A stretch of DNA of 5,364 nt from NCBI GenBank assembly GCA_044221805.1, contig JBGAOK010000150.1:1-5364 (forward strand), given 5' to 3'. The notes below the pieces were generated by a model. That model saw only the letters and a program-made list of their open reading frames with translations, had not been told where the DNA came from and ran no database searches. The DNA comes from Meridianimarinicoccus sp044221805 (GTDB lineage: Bacteria; Pseudomonadota; Alphaproteobacteria; Rhodobacterales; Rhodobacteraceae). Positions 1 through 5,364 of the stretch are shown piece by piece (the stretch's first letter is position 1; each line of letters starts with the position of its first letter). A program made the position numbers and the translations under genes.

Positions 1-854
1 AGCACGATCTGGCGCCCGTCCTGGCGTTCGAAGCCGCGGCCCTCGGCGAAGGGCAGGGTCGCGTCGGCGCCGTCGCCCAGCCGCGCCTTCGCCACCGCCC
101 GGCCGTTCTCGACCGCGATCCGCGCCGGGAACAGGTTCATCGAGGGCGAGCCCATGAAGCCCGCCACGAAGATGTTGGACGGGTTGTCGTAGACCTCCTT
201 CGGCGTGCCCAGTTGCTGGACATGGCCGCCGAACATCACCGCGATCCGGGTCGACAGCGTCAGCGCCTCGATCTGGTCATGGGTGACGTAGACGATGGTG
301 GTCTTCAGCTTCTGGTGCAGCTTCTTGATCTCGGTGCGCATGTCGACGCGCAGCTTGGCGTCCAGGTTCGACAGCGGTTCGTCGAACAGGAACACGTCCG
401 GGTTGCGCACCAGCGCCCGGCCCATGGCGACCCGCTGGCGCTGGCCGCCGGAGAGCTGGCCGGGCTTGCGGTCGAGGAGGTGCTTGATCTGCAACAGTTC
501 CGCGACCTGGTTCATCGCCTTGTCGCGCTCGGGCTTCGGCACGCCATGCATCTCGAGCCCGAAGACGATGTTCTGGCCGACGTTCATGTTGGGGTAGAGC
601 GCGTAGGACTGGAACACCATGGCGATGTTGCGGTCGGCGGGCCGGACGCCCGTCATCGACCGTCCCTTGATCGAGATGTCGCCCGAGGTGACCTCCTCCA
701 GACCCGCGATCATGTTCAGCAGCGTGGACTTTCCGCAGCCCGAGGGGCCGACGAGGACGAGGAACTCGCCCTCCTCGATCGAGATGTCGGTTTCGTGGAG
801 GATCTTGACGGCGCCGTAGGATTTGGTGGCGCGCTGGATGTCGAGGAAACCCAT
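1..854 (-). CDS. Sugar ABC transporter ATP-binding protein, MalK/UgpC (GtsD-like) type, C-terminus cut by window edge
   Basis: This is the cytoplasmic ATPase that powers the importer encoded just upstream. It is open to the left edge, so 284 residues are visible. MalK/UgpC proteins usually have about 350-370, so roughly the last 70-90 are missing. Visible motifs are an A-loop Tyr13, Walker A GPSGCGKST (36-44), Q-loop Gln82 in VFQSYALYP, signature LSGGQ (134-138), Walker B VFLFDE with catalytic Glu159, D-loop SNLD (162-165) and H-loop His192 in VTHDQ. After about residue 225, FVAGFMGSPSMN leads into the OB-fold/TOBE regulatory domain typical of the MalK subgroup. All ATPase residues are intact. 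The ATG lies 4 nt past the preceding permease stop, with GAAAGG (863-868) 8 nt upstream. Family assignment is firm; the substrate is inferred from the neighbours. Such ATPases can serve several CUT1 transporters. Confidence 0.95.
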   Translation of the reverse strand, partial: MGFLDIQRATKSYGAVKILHETDISIEEGEFLVLVGPSGCGKSTLLNMIAGLEEVTSGDISIKGRSMTGVRPADRNIAMVFQSYALYPNMNVGQNIVFGLEMHGVPKPERDKAMNQVAELLQIKHLLDRKPGQLSGGQRQRVAMGRALVRNPDVFLFDEPLSNLDAKLRVDMRTEIKKLHQKLKTTIVYVTHDQIEALTLSTRIAVMFGGHVQQLGTPKEVYDNPSNIFVAGFMGSPSMNLFPARIAVENGRAVAKARLGDGADATLPFAEGRGFERQDGRQIV

Positions 855-858
855 GGGT

Positions 859-1761
859 TCAGCCTTTCACGGAGCCCGCCATCAGACCGCGCACGAAGTA
901 GCGGCCGGCGACGACGTAGACGAGGAGGGTGGGCAGGGCGGCCATGATCGCCCCGGCGAAATGGACGTTGTATTCCTTCACCCCGGTCGAGGACTGCACG
1001 AGGTTGTTCAGCGCCACCGTCATCGGCTGGCTGTCGAAGTCCGAGAACGAGGCGCCGAACAGGAAGTCGTTCCAGATGTTGGTGAACTGCCAGATGATGC
1101 AGACCACCGCGATCGGCCCCGAGGACGGCAGCATGATCCGCCGGAAGATGGTGAAGAAGCCGGCGCCGTCGATCATCGCCGCGCGCACCAGTTCGGTCGG
1201 GAACTGCTGGTAGTAGTTCTTGAAGTAGAGCGTCGAGAAACCGATGCCGTAGACCAGGTGGACGAAGATCAGCCCCGGCACGGTGCCCGCCAGCCCCATA
1301 AGGCCCAGAAGCCGCGCCATCGGGATCAGCACGATCTGGAACGGGATGAAGCAGGCGAACAGCAGCAGCCCGAACACCCAGGTGTCGCCGCGGAAACGCC
1401 ACTTGGTCAGCACATAGCCGTTCATCGCCCCCAGAAGGGTCGAGATCGCCACGGCAGGGACGACCATCAGGATCGAGTTCAGGAAGAACGGGCGCAGGCC
1501 CGTCGCCTCGACCCCGATCTGGGCGGTGGACCAGGCGCTGCCCCAGGGTGCGAGCGTCCAGTCCCGCGGCAGGGACATCATGCCGCCGGCCTGGATCTCG
1601 CTCAGCGGCTTCAGCGAGTTCACCACCATCACGTAGAGCGGCAGCAGGTAGTAGAGGCAGAACAGGGTCAGGATCGTGTAGATCACGAAGCGGGTACCGG
1701 CGCCGGTCCTGATGACCTGGGACTGGGCGGCGGTGGTCGCGGGGGCTGCGGCGGTGGCCAT
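859..1761 (-). CDS. Carbohydrate ABC transporter permease, MalG/GtsC-like (CUT1)
   Basis: This is the second inner-membrane channel subunit of the sugar importer, 300 aa, the usual MalG-family length. Hydrophobic segments lie at about 26-47, 92-118, 128-151, 158-180, 215-236 and 268-290, which fits six membrane helices. The cytoplasmic EAA loop that docks on the ATPase is clear: E190..RAAMIDGA (193-200) followed by IMLP (209-212). The protein ends GLMAGSVKG, a C-terminal style common in MalG-type permeases. The frame stays open about 170 codons upstream, but that part overlaps the first permease out of frame and does not look like permease. The ATG at 1761 has a good ribosome site and overlaps the upstream stop by one base, so I chose it. 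The first 23 or so residues are Ala/Thr-rich, polar and probably cytoplasmic. Substrate is inferred from the binding protein. Confidence 0.95.
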   Translation of the reverse strand: MATAAAPATTAAQSQVIRTGAGTRFVIYTILTLFCLYYLLPLYVMVVNSLKPLSEIQAGGMMSLPRDWTLAPWGSAWSTAQIGVEATGLRPFFLNSILMVVPAVAISTLLGAMNGYVLTKWRFRGDTWVFGLLLFACFIPFQIVLIPMARLLGLMGLAGTVPGLIFVHLVYGIGFSTLYFKNYYQQFPTELVRAAMIDGAGFFTIFRRIMLPSSGPIAVVCIIWQFTNIWNDFLFGASFSDFDSQPMTVALNNLVQSSTGVKEYNVHFAGAIMAALPTLLVYVVAGRYFVRGLMAGSVKG

Positions 1762-1774
1762 CACTTCTTCTCCC
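1761..1774 (-). promoter_or_regulatory. Stop/start overlap TGATG with ribosome binding site of the second permease
   Basis: GGGAGAAG (1767-1774) lies inside the last codons of the first permease, with 8 nt between GGGAG and the ATG at 1761. The stop TGA (1763-1761) shares one base with that ATG. This arrangement typically lets terminating ribosomes restart, keeping the two channel subunits near equal amounts. It also fixes the start of the second permease. Confidence 0.8.
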
Positions 1775-2672
1775 TGAGTTCCGACCAGATGAACGGCACC
1801 ATGATCGCCGCGATCGACATCAGCATGATCACCGCCGAGGCGGCGCCGATGCCCATCTGGTTGCGGGTGAAGGTGTAGGAATACATGAAGGTCGCGGGCA
1901 GTTCGGTCGCGGTGCCGGGTCCGCCGCCGGTCAGGGCGATGATCAGGTCGTAGGACTTGATCGCCATGTGGGCCAGAACCACGAAGGCCGACATGAAGGC
2001 GGGGCGCAGCTGCGGGATGACGATGCGGCGGTAAAGCGCGAAGGTCGAGGCGCCGTCGATCTGCGCCGCCTTCATCACCTCGTTGTCGATGCCGCGGAGC
2101 CCGGCCAGGAACATCGCCATCACGAACCCGCTGGTCTGCCAGACTGCGGCGATGACGATCGTATAGATCGCCATGTCGCTGTCCTTGATCCACTCGAAGG
2201 TGAAGCTTTCCCAGCCCCAGCTTCGCACCACGGCCTGCAGGCCGATGCCGGGATCGAGGAACCATTTCCACGCCGTCCCGGTGACGATGAAGCTCAGCGC
2301 CATCGGGTAAAGGTAGACGGTGCGGATGAAGCCCTCGGCGCGGATCTTCTGGTCGAGAAGGATCGCCAGCATCAGCCCCAGCGCGCAGCAGATCACGATG
2401 TAGAGCGCGCCGAAGATCAGCAGGTTCTCGACCGCGATGCCCCAGGCCCGCAGCCGGAACAGCCGCTCGTAGTTCTGCCAGCCCACCCAGCCGAACGAGG
2501 GCAGGATCTTGCTGTCGGTGAAGGACAGCAGGATGGTGAAGCCGATGAAGCCGTAGACGAAGATCACGACGATGGCGAAGCTGGGACTGAGCACGAGCCG
2601 GGGCAGCGCGTTGCTGAGCCAGTCGCGGCCACCCGCACGCCCCGGGGCGGTGCGAGACGCGGTCTGTGACAT
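1761..2672 (-). CDS. Carbohydrate ABC transporter permease, MalF/GtsB-like (CUT1)
   Basis: This is the first inner-membrane channel subunit of the sugar importer, 303 aa. That fits the short MalF-type permeases with six helices, lacking the large periplasmic domain of E. coli MalF. Hydrophobic segments lie at about 26-50, 83-106, 117-139, 168-191, 226-247 and 276-296. The EAA coupling loop reads KAAQIDGA (201-208) and ends in IVIP (217-220). Stretches such as EGFIRTVYLYPMALSFIVTG and QTSGFVMAMFLAGLRG resemble Pseudomonas GtsB closely, from memory of that family. An in-frame ATG 48 nt further upstream (2720) would add 16 residues translated from the intergenic hairpin. The ATG at 2672 is preferred because it follows GGGAGGA at 7 nt. 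The stop TGA shares its A with the next start, which suggests translational coupling. Confidence 0.95.
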   Translation of the reverse strand: MSQTASRTAPGRAGGRDWLSNALPRLVLSPSFAIVVIFVYGFIGFTILLSFTDSKILPSFGWVGWQNYERLFRLRAWGIAVENLLIFGALYIVICCALGLMLAILLDQKIRAEGFIRTVYLYPMALSFIVTGTAWKWFLDPGIGLQAVVRSWGWESFTFEWIKDSDMAIYTIVIAAVWQTSGFVMAMFLAGLRGIDNEVMKAAQIDGASTFALYRRIVIPQLRPAFMSAFVVLAHMAIKSYDLIIALTGGGPGTATELPATFMYSYTFTRNQMGIGAASAVIMLMSIAAIMVPFIWSELREKK

Positions 2673-2678
2673 GGGGGT

Positions 2679-2685
2679 TCCTCCC
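2679..2685 (-). promoter_or_regulatory. Ribosome binding site of the first permease
   Basis: GGGAGGA lies with 7 nt between its GGAGG core and the ATG at 2672. This strong site selects that ATG over the in-frame ATG at 2720. It sits just 3' of the stem-loop, and the spacer before the ATG contains CCCCC, so alternative pairing with the G-rich arm of the hairpin is conceivable (inference). Confidence 0.85.
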
Positions 2686-2689
2686 GAGT

Positions 2690-2714
2690 GGGGGAGCAGG
2701 GCTGCTGCTCCCCC
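2690..2714 (-). promoter_or_regulatory. Intercistronic stem-loop between binding-protein and first-permease genes
   Basis: In the transcript, GGGGGAGCAG (2714-2705) pairs perfectly with CTGCTCCCCC (2699-2690) around the 5-nt loop CAGCC. It starts 15 nt after the binding-protein stop and ends 4 nt before the permease ribosome site. No U-tract follows, so it is not a standard intrinsic terminator. In the maltose operon, structures between malE and malF protect the upstream message from 3' exonucleases and raise the amount of binding protein relative to permease; the same role is inferred here. A weaker 5-bp stem (GGCGC/GCGCC) spans the stop codon just upstream. Confidence 0.85.
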
Positions 2715-2729
2715 GGACAAGGCGCGGGG

Positions 2730-3977
2730 TTACTGCGCCAGCTCGACGGCGGTGACCAGCTCGGTCACGGCCGTGGCGCTGTCGTATTCGCCGTTGAACT
2801 GGGCGGTGACCACGTCATAGATCGCGTTCTTCACCGAGGCCGGGTTGGCGTGGCCATGGGCCATCGACCCGAACAGGGTGCCGCCGGCCGCCGCCGCCTT
2901 CAGCTCGGCATAGGCCTTCTGGCCGCAGGCGTCGAAGCCGCTGACGTCCACGTCGGTGCGCGCCGGGACCGACCCCTTGACCTTGTTGAACGCCGCCTGG
3001 AAGTCCGGCGACATGATCGCCTTGGCCAGCGCGCCCTGTTCGGCCGAGACCGTGTCGCCCTGCTTGAACATCACGAAGACGTCCGAGTTGAAGGTCACGT
3101 CGCCCTGGGTGCCGGGGAAGCGGAAGCACAGGAAGTCCTGGTCGGGCGCCTTGCCGGCATTCAGGAACTCGCCCTTCGCCCAGTCGCCCATGAACTGGAA
3201 CGCGGCGTCGCCGTTGATCACCATGGCGGTGGCGAGGTTCCAGTCGCGGCCCGAGAAGTTCGGGTCGACGAAGCCGCGGATCACCGTCATGCGGTCGAAG
3301 GCCTCCTTCATCGTGTCCGACCCCAGCGCTTCGGGATCGAGGTCGACGAAGGCCTTCCTGTAGAAATCGGGCCCGCCGGTCGACATCACCACCGCGTCGA
3401 AGATCGTCGCGTCCTGCCAGGGCTGGCCGCCATGGGCGACGGCGATCTTGCCCGACGCCTGCACCTTCTCCATCGCCGCGACCAGTTCGTCCCAGGTGGT
3501 CGGGGGCGCGATGCCCAGCTCGGCCAGCAGGGGCTTGTTGGCCCAGACCCAGTTGGTGGAATGCACGTTCACCGGGGCCGAGATCCACTTGCCGTCATAG
3601 ACGGTGAAGAACTGCAGCGCCTCGGGCACCACGGCGCCCCAGTTGCCTTCGGTGGCGATCGGCGTGATGTCGGCCAGCACGCCTTCCTTCGCCCAGTCGA
3701 GCGAGTCGAAGCCCAGCATCTGCACCGCGGTCGGCGGGTTGCCCGAGGTGACCCGGGCCCGCAGCACGGTCATCGCCTGGGTGCCGCCGCCGCCGGCGAC
3801 CGGCATGTCCTGCCAGCCGATGCTCTGGCCCGCCAGGTCGTCCTTCAGGACGTTGAGCGCCGCCGCCTCGCCGCCCGAGGTCCACCAGTGCAGCACCTCG
3901 ACATCCTCGGCCAAGGCCAGACTGGCGGATGTGGCAAGCGCCGCCGCCACGACCGTCGTCCCCATCAGTCTACGCAT
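2730..3977 (-). CDS. Periplasmic sugar-binding protein of an ABC importer, glucose/mannose GtsA type
   Basis: This protein captures sugar in the periplasm and delivers it to the two permeases encoded downstream. It has 415 aa, normal for family 1 solute-binding proteins. Residues 1-23 are a signal peptide (MRR, hydrophobic core, cleavage after ALA) with no lipobox, so the protein should be soluble. The mature start EDVEVLHWWTSGGE (24-37), MPVAGGGGT (58-66), AHGGQPWQD (181-189), INGDAAFQFMGDWAKGEF (254-271) and SMAHGHA (371-377) match from memory the glucose-binding GtsA family of Pseudomonas and its Thermus glucose/mannose relative. In that family the Trp pair and Glu near the N-terminus and a late His line the sugar site. 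Cys284 and Cys351 are the only cysteines in the mature chain and may form a disulfide. A TTG at 3983 is a possible start but sits 2 nt from GGAGG; the ATG at 3977 has 7 nt spacing. Glucose/mannose is likely but not proven. Confidence 0.93.
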   Translation of the reverse strand: MRRLMGTTVVAAALATSASLALAEDVEVLHWWTSGGEAAALNVLKDDLAGQSIGWQDMPVAGGGGTQAMTVLRARVTSGNPPTAVQMLGFDSLDWAKEGVLADITPIATEGNWGAVVPEALQFFTVYDGKWISAPVNVHSTNWVWANKPLLAELGIAPPTTWDELVAAMEKVQASGKIAVAHGGQPWQDATIFDAVVMSTGGPDFYRKAFVDLDPEALGSDTMKEAFDRMTVIRGFVDPNFSGRDWNLATAMVINGDAAFQFMGDWAKGEFLNAGKAPDQDFLCFRFPGTQGDVTFNSDVFVMFKQGDTVSAEQGALAKAIMSPDFQAAFNKVKGSVPARTDVDVSGFDACGQKAYAELKAAAAGGTLFGSMAHGHANPASVKNAIYDVVTAQFNGEYDSATAVTELVTAVELAQ

Positions 3978-3984
3978 CTTCAAA

Positions 3985-3990
3985 CCTCCC
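3985..3990 (-). promoter_or_regulatory. Ribosome binding site of the sugar-binding protein
   Basis: GGGAGG stands 7 nt ahead of the ATG at 3977, a near-ideal distance. The upstream TTG at 3983 is only 2 nt away, so the site decides for the ATG. The 40-nt gap back to the dehydrogenase stop contains no convincing promoter boxes, operator palindrome or terminator by eye. Confidence 0.85.
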
Positions 3991-4017
3991 TGAGTTGCGC
4001 ATGTGTTGATTCCGGTG

Positions 4018-5364
4018 TCACCCGGCCGAAACCCAAGGCGCCCGCGTGCGGCCGATCCGCATCTGTACGGTCTTCACCTCGAGAAACTCCTCCAGCCCGT
4101 AGCGGCCCAGCTCGCGCCCCTGGCCGCTTTCCTTGACGCCGCCGAACGGCAGTTCGGCGAAGCCGTCCATCCAGGTGTTGGTCCAGACCGTGCCGGCCCG
4201 CGCCGCGCGCGCGAAGGCGAGGCAGGTGTGGACGTTTTCGCTCCAGACCCCGGCCGAGAGGCCGTAGGACGCGGCATTGGCCAGCGCCACGGCCTCGTCC
4301 AGGGTGCGGAAGGTCAGCACCGACAGCACCGGGCCGAACACTTCTTCCCGCGCGATCGCCATGTCGGGGGTCACGCCCGAGATCACGGTCGGCTGGTAGA
4401 ACTGCCCGGACAGCCCGGGCACCGCCAGCGCCGCGCCGCCAAGGCGCAGGGTGGCGCCGGCGGCGATGGCGCCCTGCACATGGGCGTCGATCTTCGCCTG
4501 ATGCTCGGGCGAGACGATGGCGCCGACCTGGGTCGCCTCGTCCAGCGGATCGCCGAAGGCGACCTTGCGGGACAGCGCCACGACGCGCTCGGTCACCGCT
4601 TCGGCGATGTCCTCATGGACGATGATGCGCGAGCCCGAGTTGCAGCATTCGCCGGCGTTGAAATAGACCCCGAACACGATGGCATCGACCGCCGAGTCCA
4701 GATCGGCATCCGGGAAGATCACCTGCGGGTTCTTGCCGCCCAGTTCCAGCGCGACCTTCTTCAGGGTCGGCGCGGCGGCGGCGACGATGGCCTTGCCGAC
4801 CCCGGTCGAGCCGGTGAAGGTCACCATGTCCACCCGCGGATCGGTGGTGAGGATAGCCCCCACCGGCTGGCCATAGCCGAGGACGATGTTCGCCACCCCC
4901 GCGGGCAGCCCGGCCTCGAGCAGCAGTTCGCCGAGGATCACCGTGGTCGACGGCGTCATCTCGGAGGGCTTGACCACCGCGGTACAGCCGGCGGCCAGCG
5001 CGAAGGGCAGCTTCTGGCTGACGATCAGGAAGGGGAAGTTCCACGGGCAGATGATCGAGACGACGCCGATCGGCTCCTTCAGCACGAGGCCCAGCATGTC
5101 GCGGCCAAGGCTGTTGTGGCTGTCGCCCGACAGGGTGCGCGCCAGGGCCGCGGCATAGCGCCAGAGATCCGCCGCGCCCTCGATCTCGGCCCTTGCCTGG
5201 GCGATCGGCTTGCCGGCCTCCAGCGTCTCGGTCCGGGCGATCCGCTCGCGGTCGCGGTCGATCAGGTCGGCGACCTTCAGCATGAGCGTCGCGCGGTCCT
5301 TGCCCGACAGGCCGGACCAGCGCCCGTAGTCGAAGGCGGCACGCGCCGCGGCGATGGCGGCTTC
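4018..5364 (-). CDS. NAD(P)-dependent aldehyde dehydrogenase, N-terminus cut by window edge
   Basis: This enzyme oxidises an aldehyde to the carboxylic acid with NAD(P)+ in the cytoplasm. The frame runs off the right edge: 448 residues are visible (from EAAIAAARAAFDYGRW) and family members have about 490, so some 40-50 are missing. The ATG at 5283 is internal, because family-like sequence continues upstream of it. The functional sites are intact: PWNFPF, the cofactor loop FTGSTGVGK, the general-base Glu of LELGGKNP (codon 4744-4746), the nucleophile Cys, second of the pair in NAGECCNSGSR (codon 4642-4644), EEVFGPV, and the C-terminal PFGGVKESGQGRELG. It resembles the broad betaine-aldehyde/sorbosone-dehydrogenase-like group (for example GDSHNSLGRDM followed by LKEPIGVV), but the substrate cannot be assigned. 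The stop lies 40 nt before the binding-protein start with no terminator-like hairpin between, so it is probably cotranscribed and acts on the imported sugar or a product of it. Confidence 0.93.
   Translation of the reverse strand, partial: EAAIAAARAAFDYGRWSGLSGKDRATLMLKVADLIDRDRERIARTETLEAGKPIAQARAEIEGAADLWRYAAALARTLSGDSHNSLGRDMLGLVLKEPIGVVSIICPWNFPFLIVSQKLPFALAAGCTAVVKPSEMTPSTTVILGELLLEAGLPAGVANIVLGYGQPVGAILTTDPRVDMVTFTGSTGVGKAIVAAAAPTLKKVALELGGKNPQVIFPDADLDSAVDAIVFGVYFNAGECCNSGSRIIVHEDIAEAVTERVVALSRKVAFGDPLDEATQVGAIVSPEHQAKIDAHVQGAIAAGATLRLGGAALAVPGLSGQFYQPTVISGVTPDMAIAREEVFGPVLSVLTFRTLDEAVALANAASYGLSAGVWSENVHTCLAFARAARAGTVWTNTWMDGFAELPFGGVKESGQGRELGRYGLEEFLEVKTVQMRIGRTRAPWVSAG

Noticed and set aside
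716..1402. Minus-strand open frame (228 codons) spanning the permease-ATPase junction
   Set aside because: It overlaps the verified permease and ATPase genes out of frame, is Arg/Pro/Ala-rich, and contains no motif.
823..1878. Plus-strand open frame (351 codons) opposite the second permease, and a similar one at 213-947 opposite the ATPase
   Set aside because: Both have the low-complexity His/Arg/Asp/Gly composition of antisense shadows in GC-rich DNA, and the sense strand carries complete, motif-bearing genes.
1762..2271. N-terminal extension of the second permease by 170 codons
   Set aside because: The extension is an out-of-frame reading of the first permease, polar and Arg/His-rich with no family resemblance. 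The ATG at 1761 has its own ribosome site and gives the normal family length.
1968..2669. Plus-strand open frame (233 codons) opposite the first permease
   Set aside because: Antisense shadow with the same biased composition and no domain resemblance.
2690..2714. Reading the stem-loop as a rho-independent terminator
   Set aside because: The transcript continues ACTCGGGAGG after the stem, with no run of U, and the next gene begins immediately with a strong ribosome site.
3978..4060. Possible internal promoter ahead of the binding-protein gene (a TTGGGT box)
   Set aside because: No matching -10 sequence at acceptable spacing and no operator-like palindrome. In GC-rich alphaproteobacterial DNA this match is not evidence.
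2688..4136. Long plus-strand open frame (482 codons) opposite the binding-protein gene
   Set aside because: It is rich in Arg, His, Gly, Asp and Val with no recognisable domain, and it lies exactly antisense to a clear gene. High third-position G/C on the minus strand removes stops from this antisense frame. No ribosome site supports it.
1..5364. Search for an exotic system: defence genes, toxin-antitoxin, mobile elements, CRISPR, riboswitch, tRNA
   Set aside because: Nearly all sequence is accounted for by five well-known metabolic and transport genes. The three intergenic gaps are at most 57 nt, and only the one at 2673-2729 holds clear structure.

Overview
The window is a compact run of five genes, all on the minus strand, from a high-GC bacterium. 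I judge G+C to be about two thirds by eye, with strong G/C preference at third codon positions. Codon use, protein style and gene type fit an alphaproteobacterium, most plausibly Rhodobacteraceae (Rhodobacter/Paracoccus/Rhodovulum-like). That placement is inferred from composition and protein resemblance; there is no rRNA or other marker here.

In transcription order (right to left) the layout is: (1) an NAD(P)-dependent aldehyde dehydrogenase, cut at its N-terminus by the right edge (4018-5364); (2) a periplasmic sugar-binding protein of the glucose/mannose GtsA type (2730-3977); (3) a first membrane permease, MalF/GtsB-like (1761-2672); (4) a second permease, MalG/GtsC-like (859-1761); (5) a MalK/UgpC-type transport ATPase, cut at its C-terminus by the left edge (1-854). 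Gaps are 40, 57, -1 (overlap) and 4 nt, so this reads as one operon. No promoter or intrinsic terminator is visible inside the window. Almost every base is coding.

Genes 2-5 make a complete CUT1-family carbohydrate ABC importer: the binding protein captures the sugar in the periplasm, the two permeases form the channel, and an ATPase dimer drives uptake. The binding protein and first permease match, from memory, the Pseudomonas glucose transporter GtsABCD closely enough to make glucose, mannose or a similar aldose the best substrate guess. The dehydrogenase ahead of it probably acts on the transported compound or a breakdown product, but its substrate cannot be read from sequence.

The most notable non-coding element is a perfect 10-bp GC-rich stem-loop (2690-2714) between the binding-protein and first-permease genes, where the maltose operon also carries stabilising secondary structure (malE-malF). 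It has no U-tract and most likely sets a high binding-protein-to-permease ratio. I found no mobile element, CRISPR array, RNA gene, or sign of a new defence or other exotic system. The long plus-strand reading frames are antisense shadows of these five genes.
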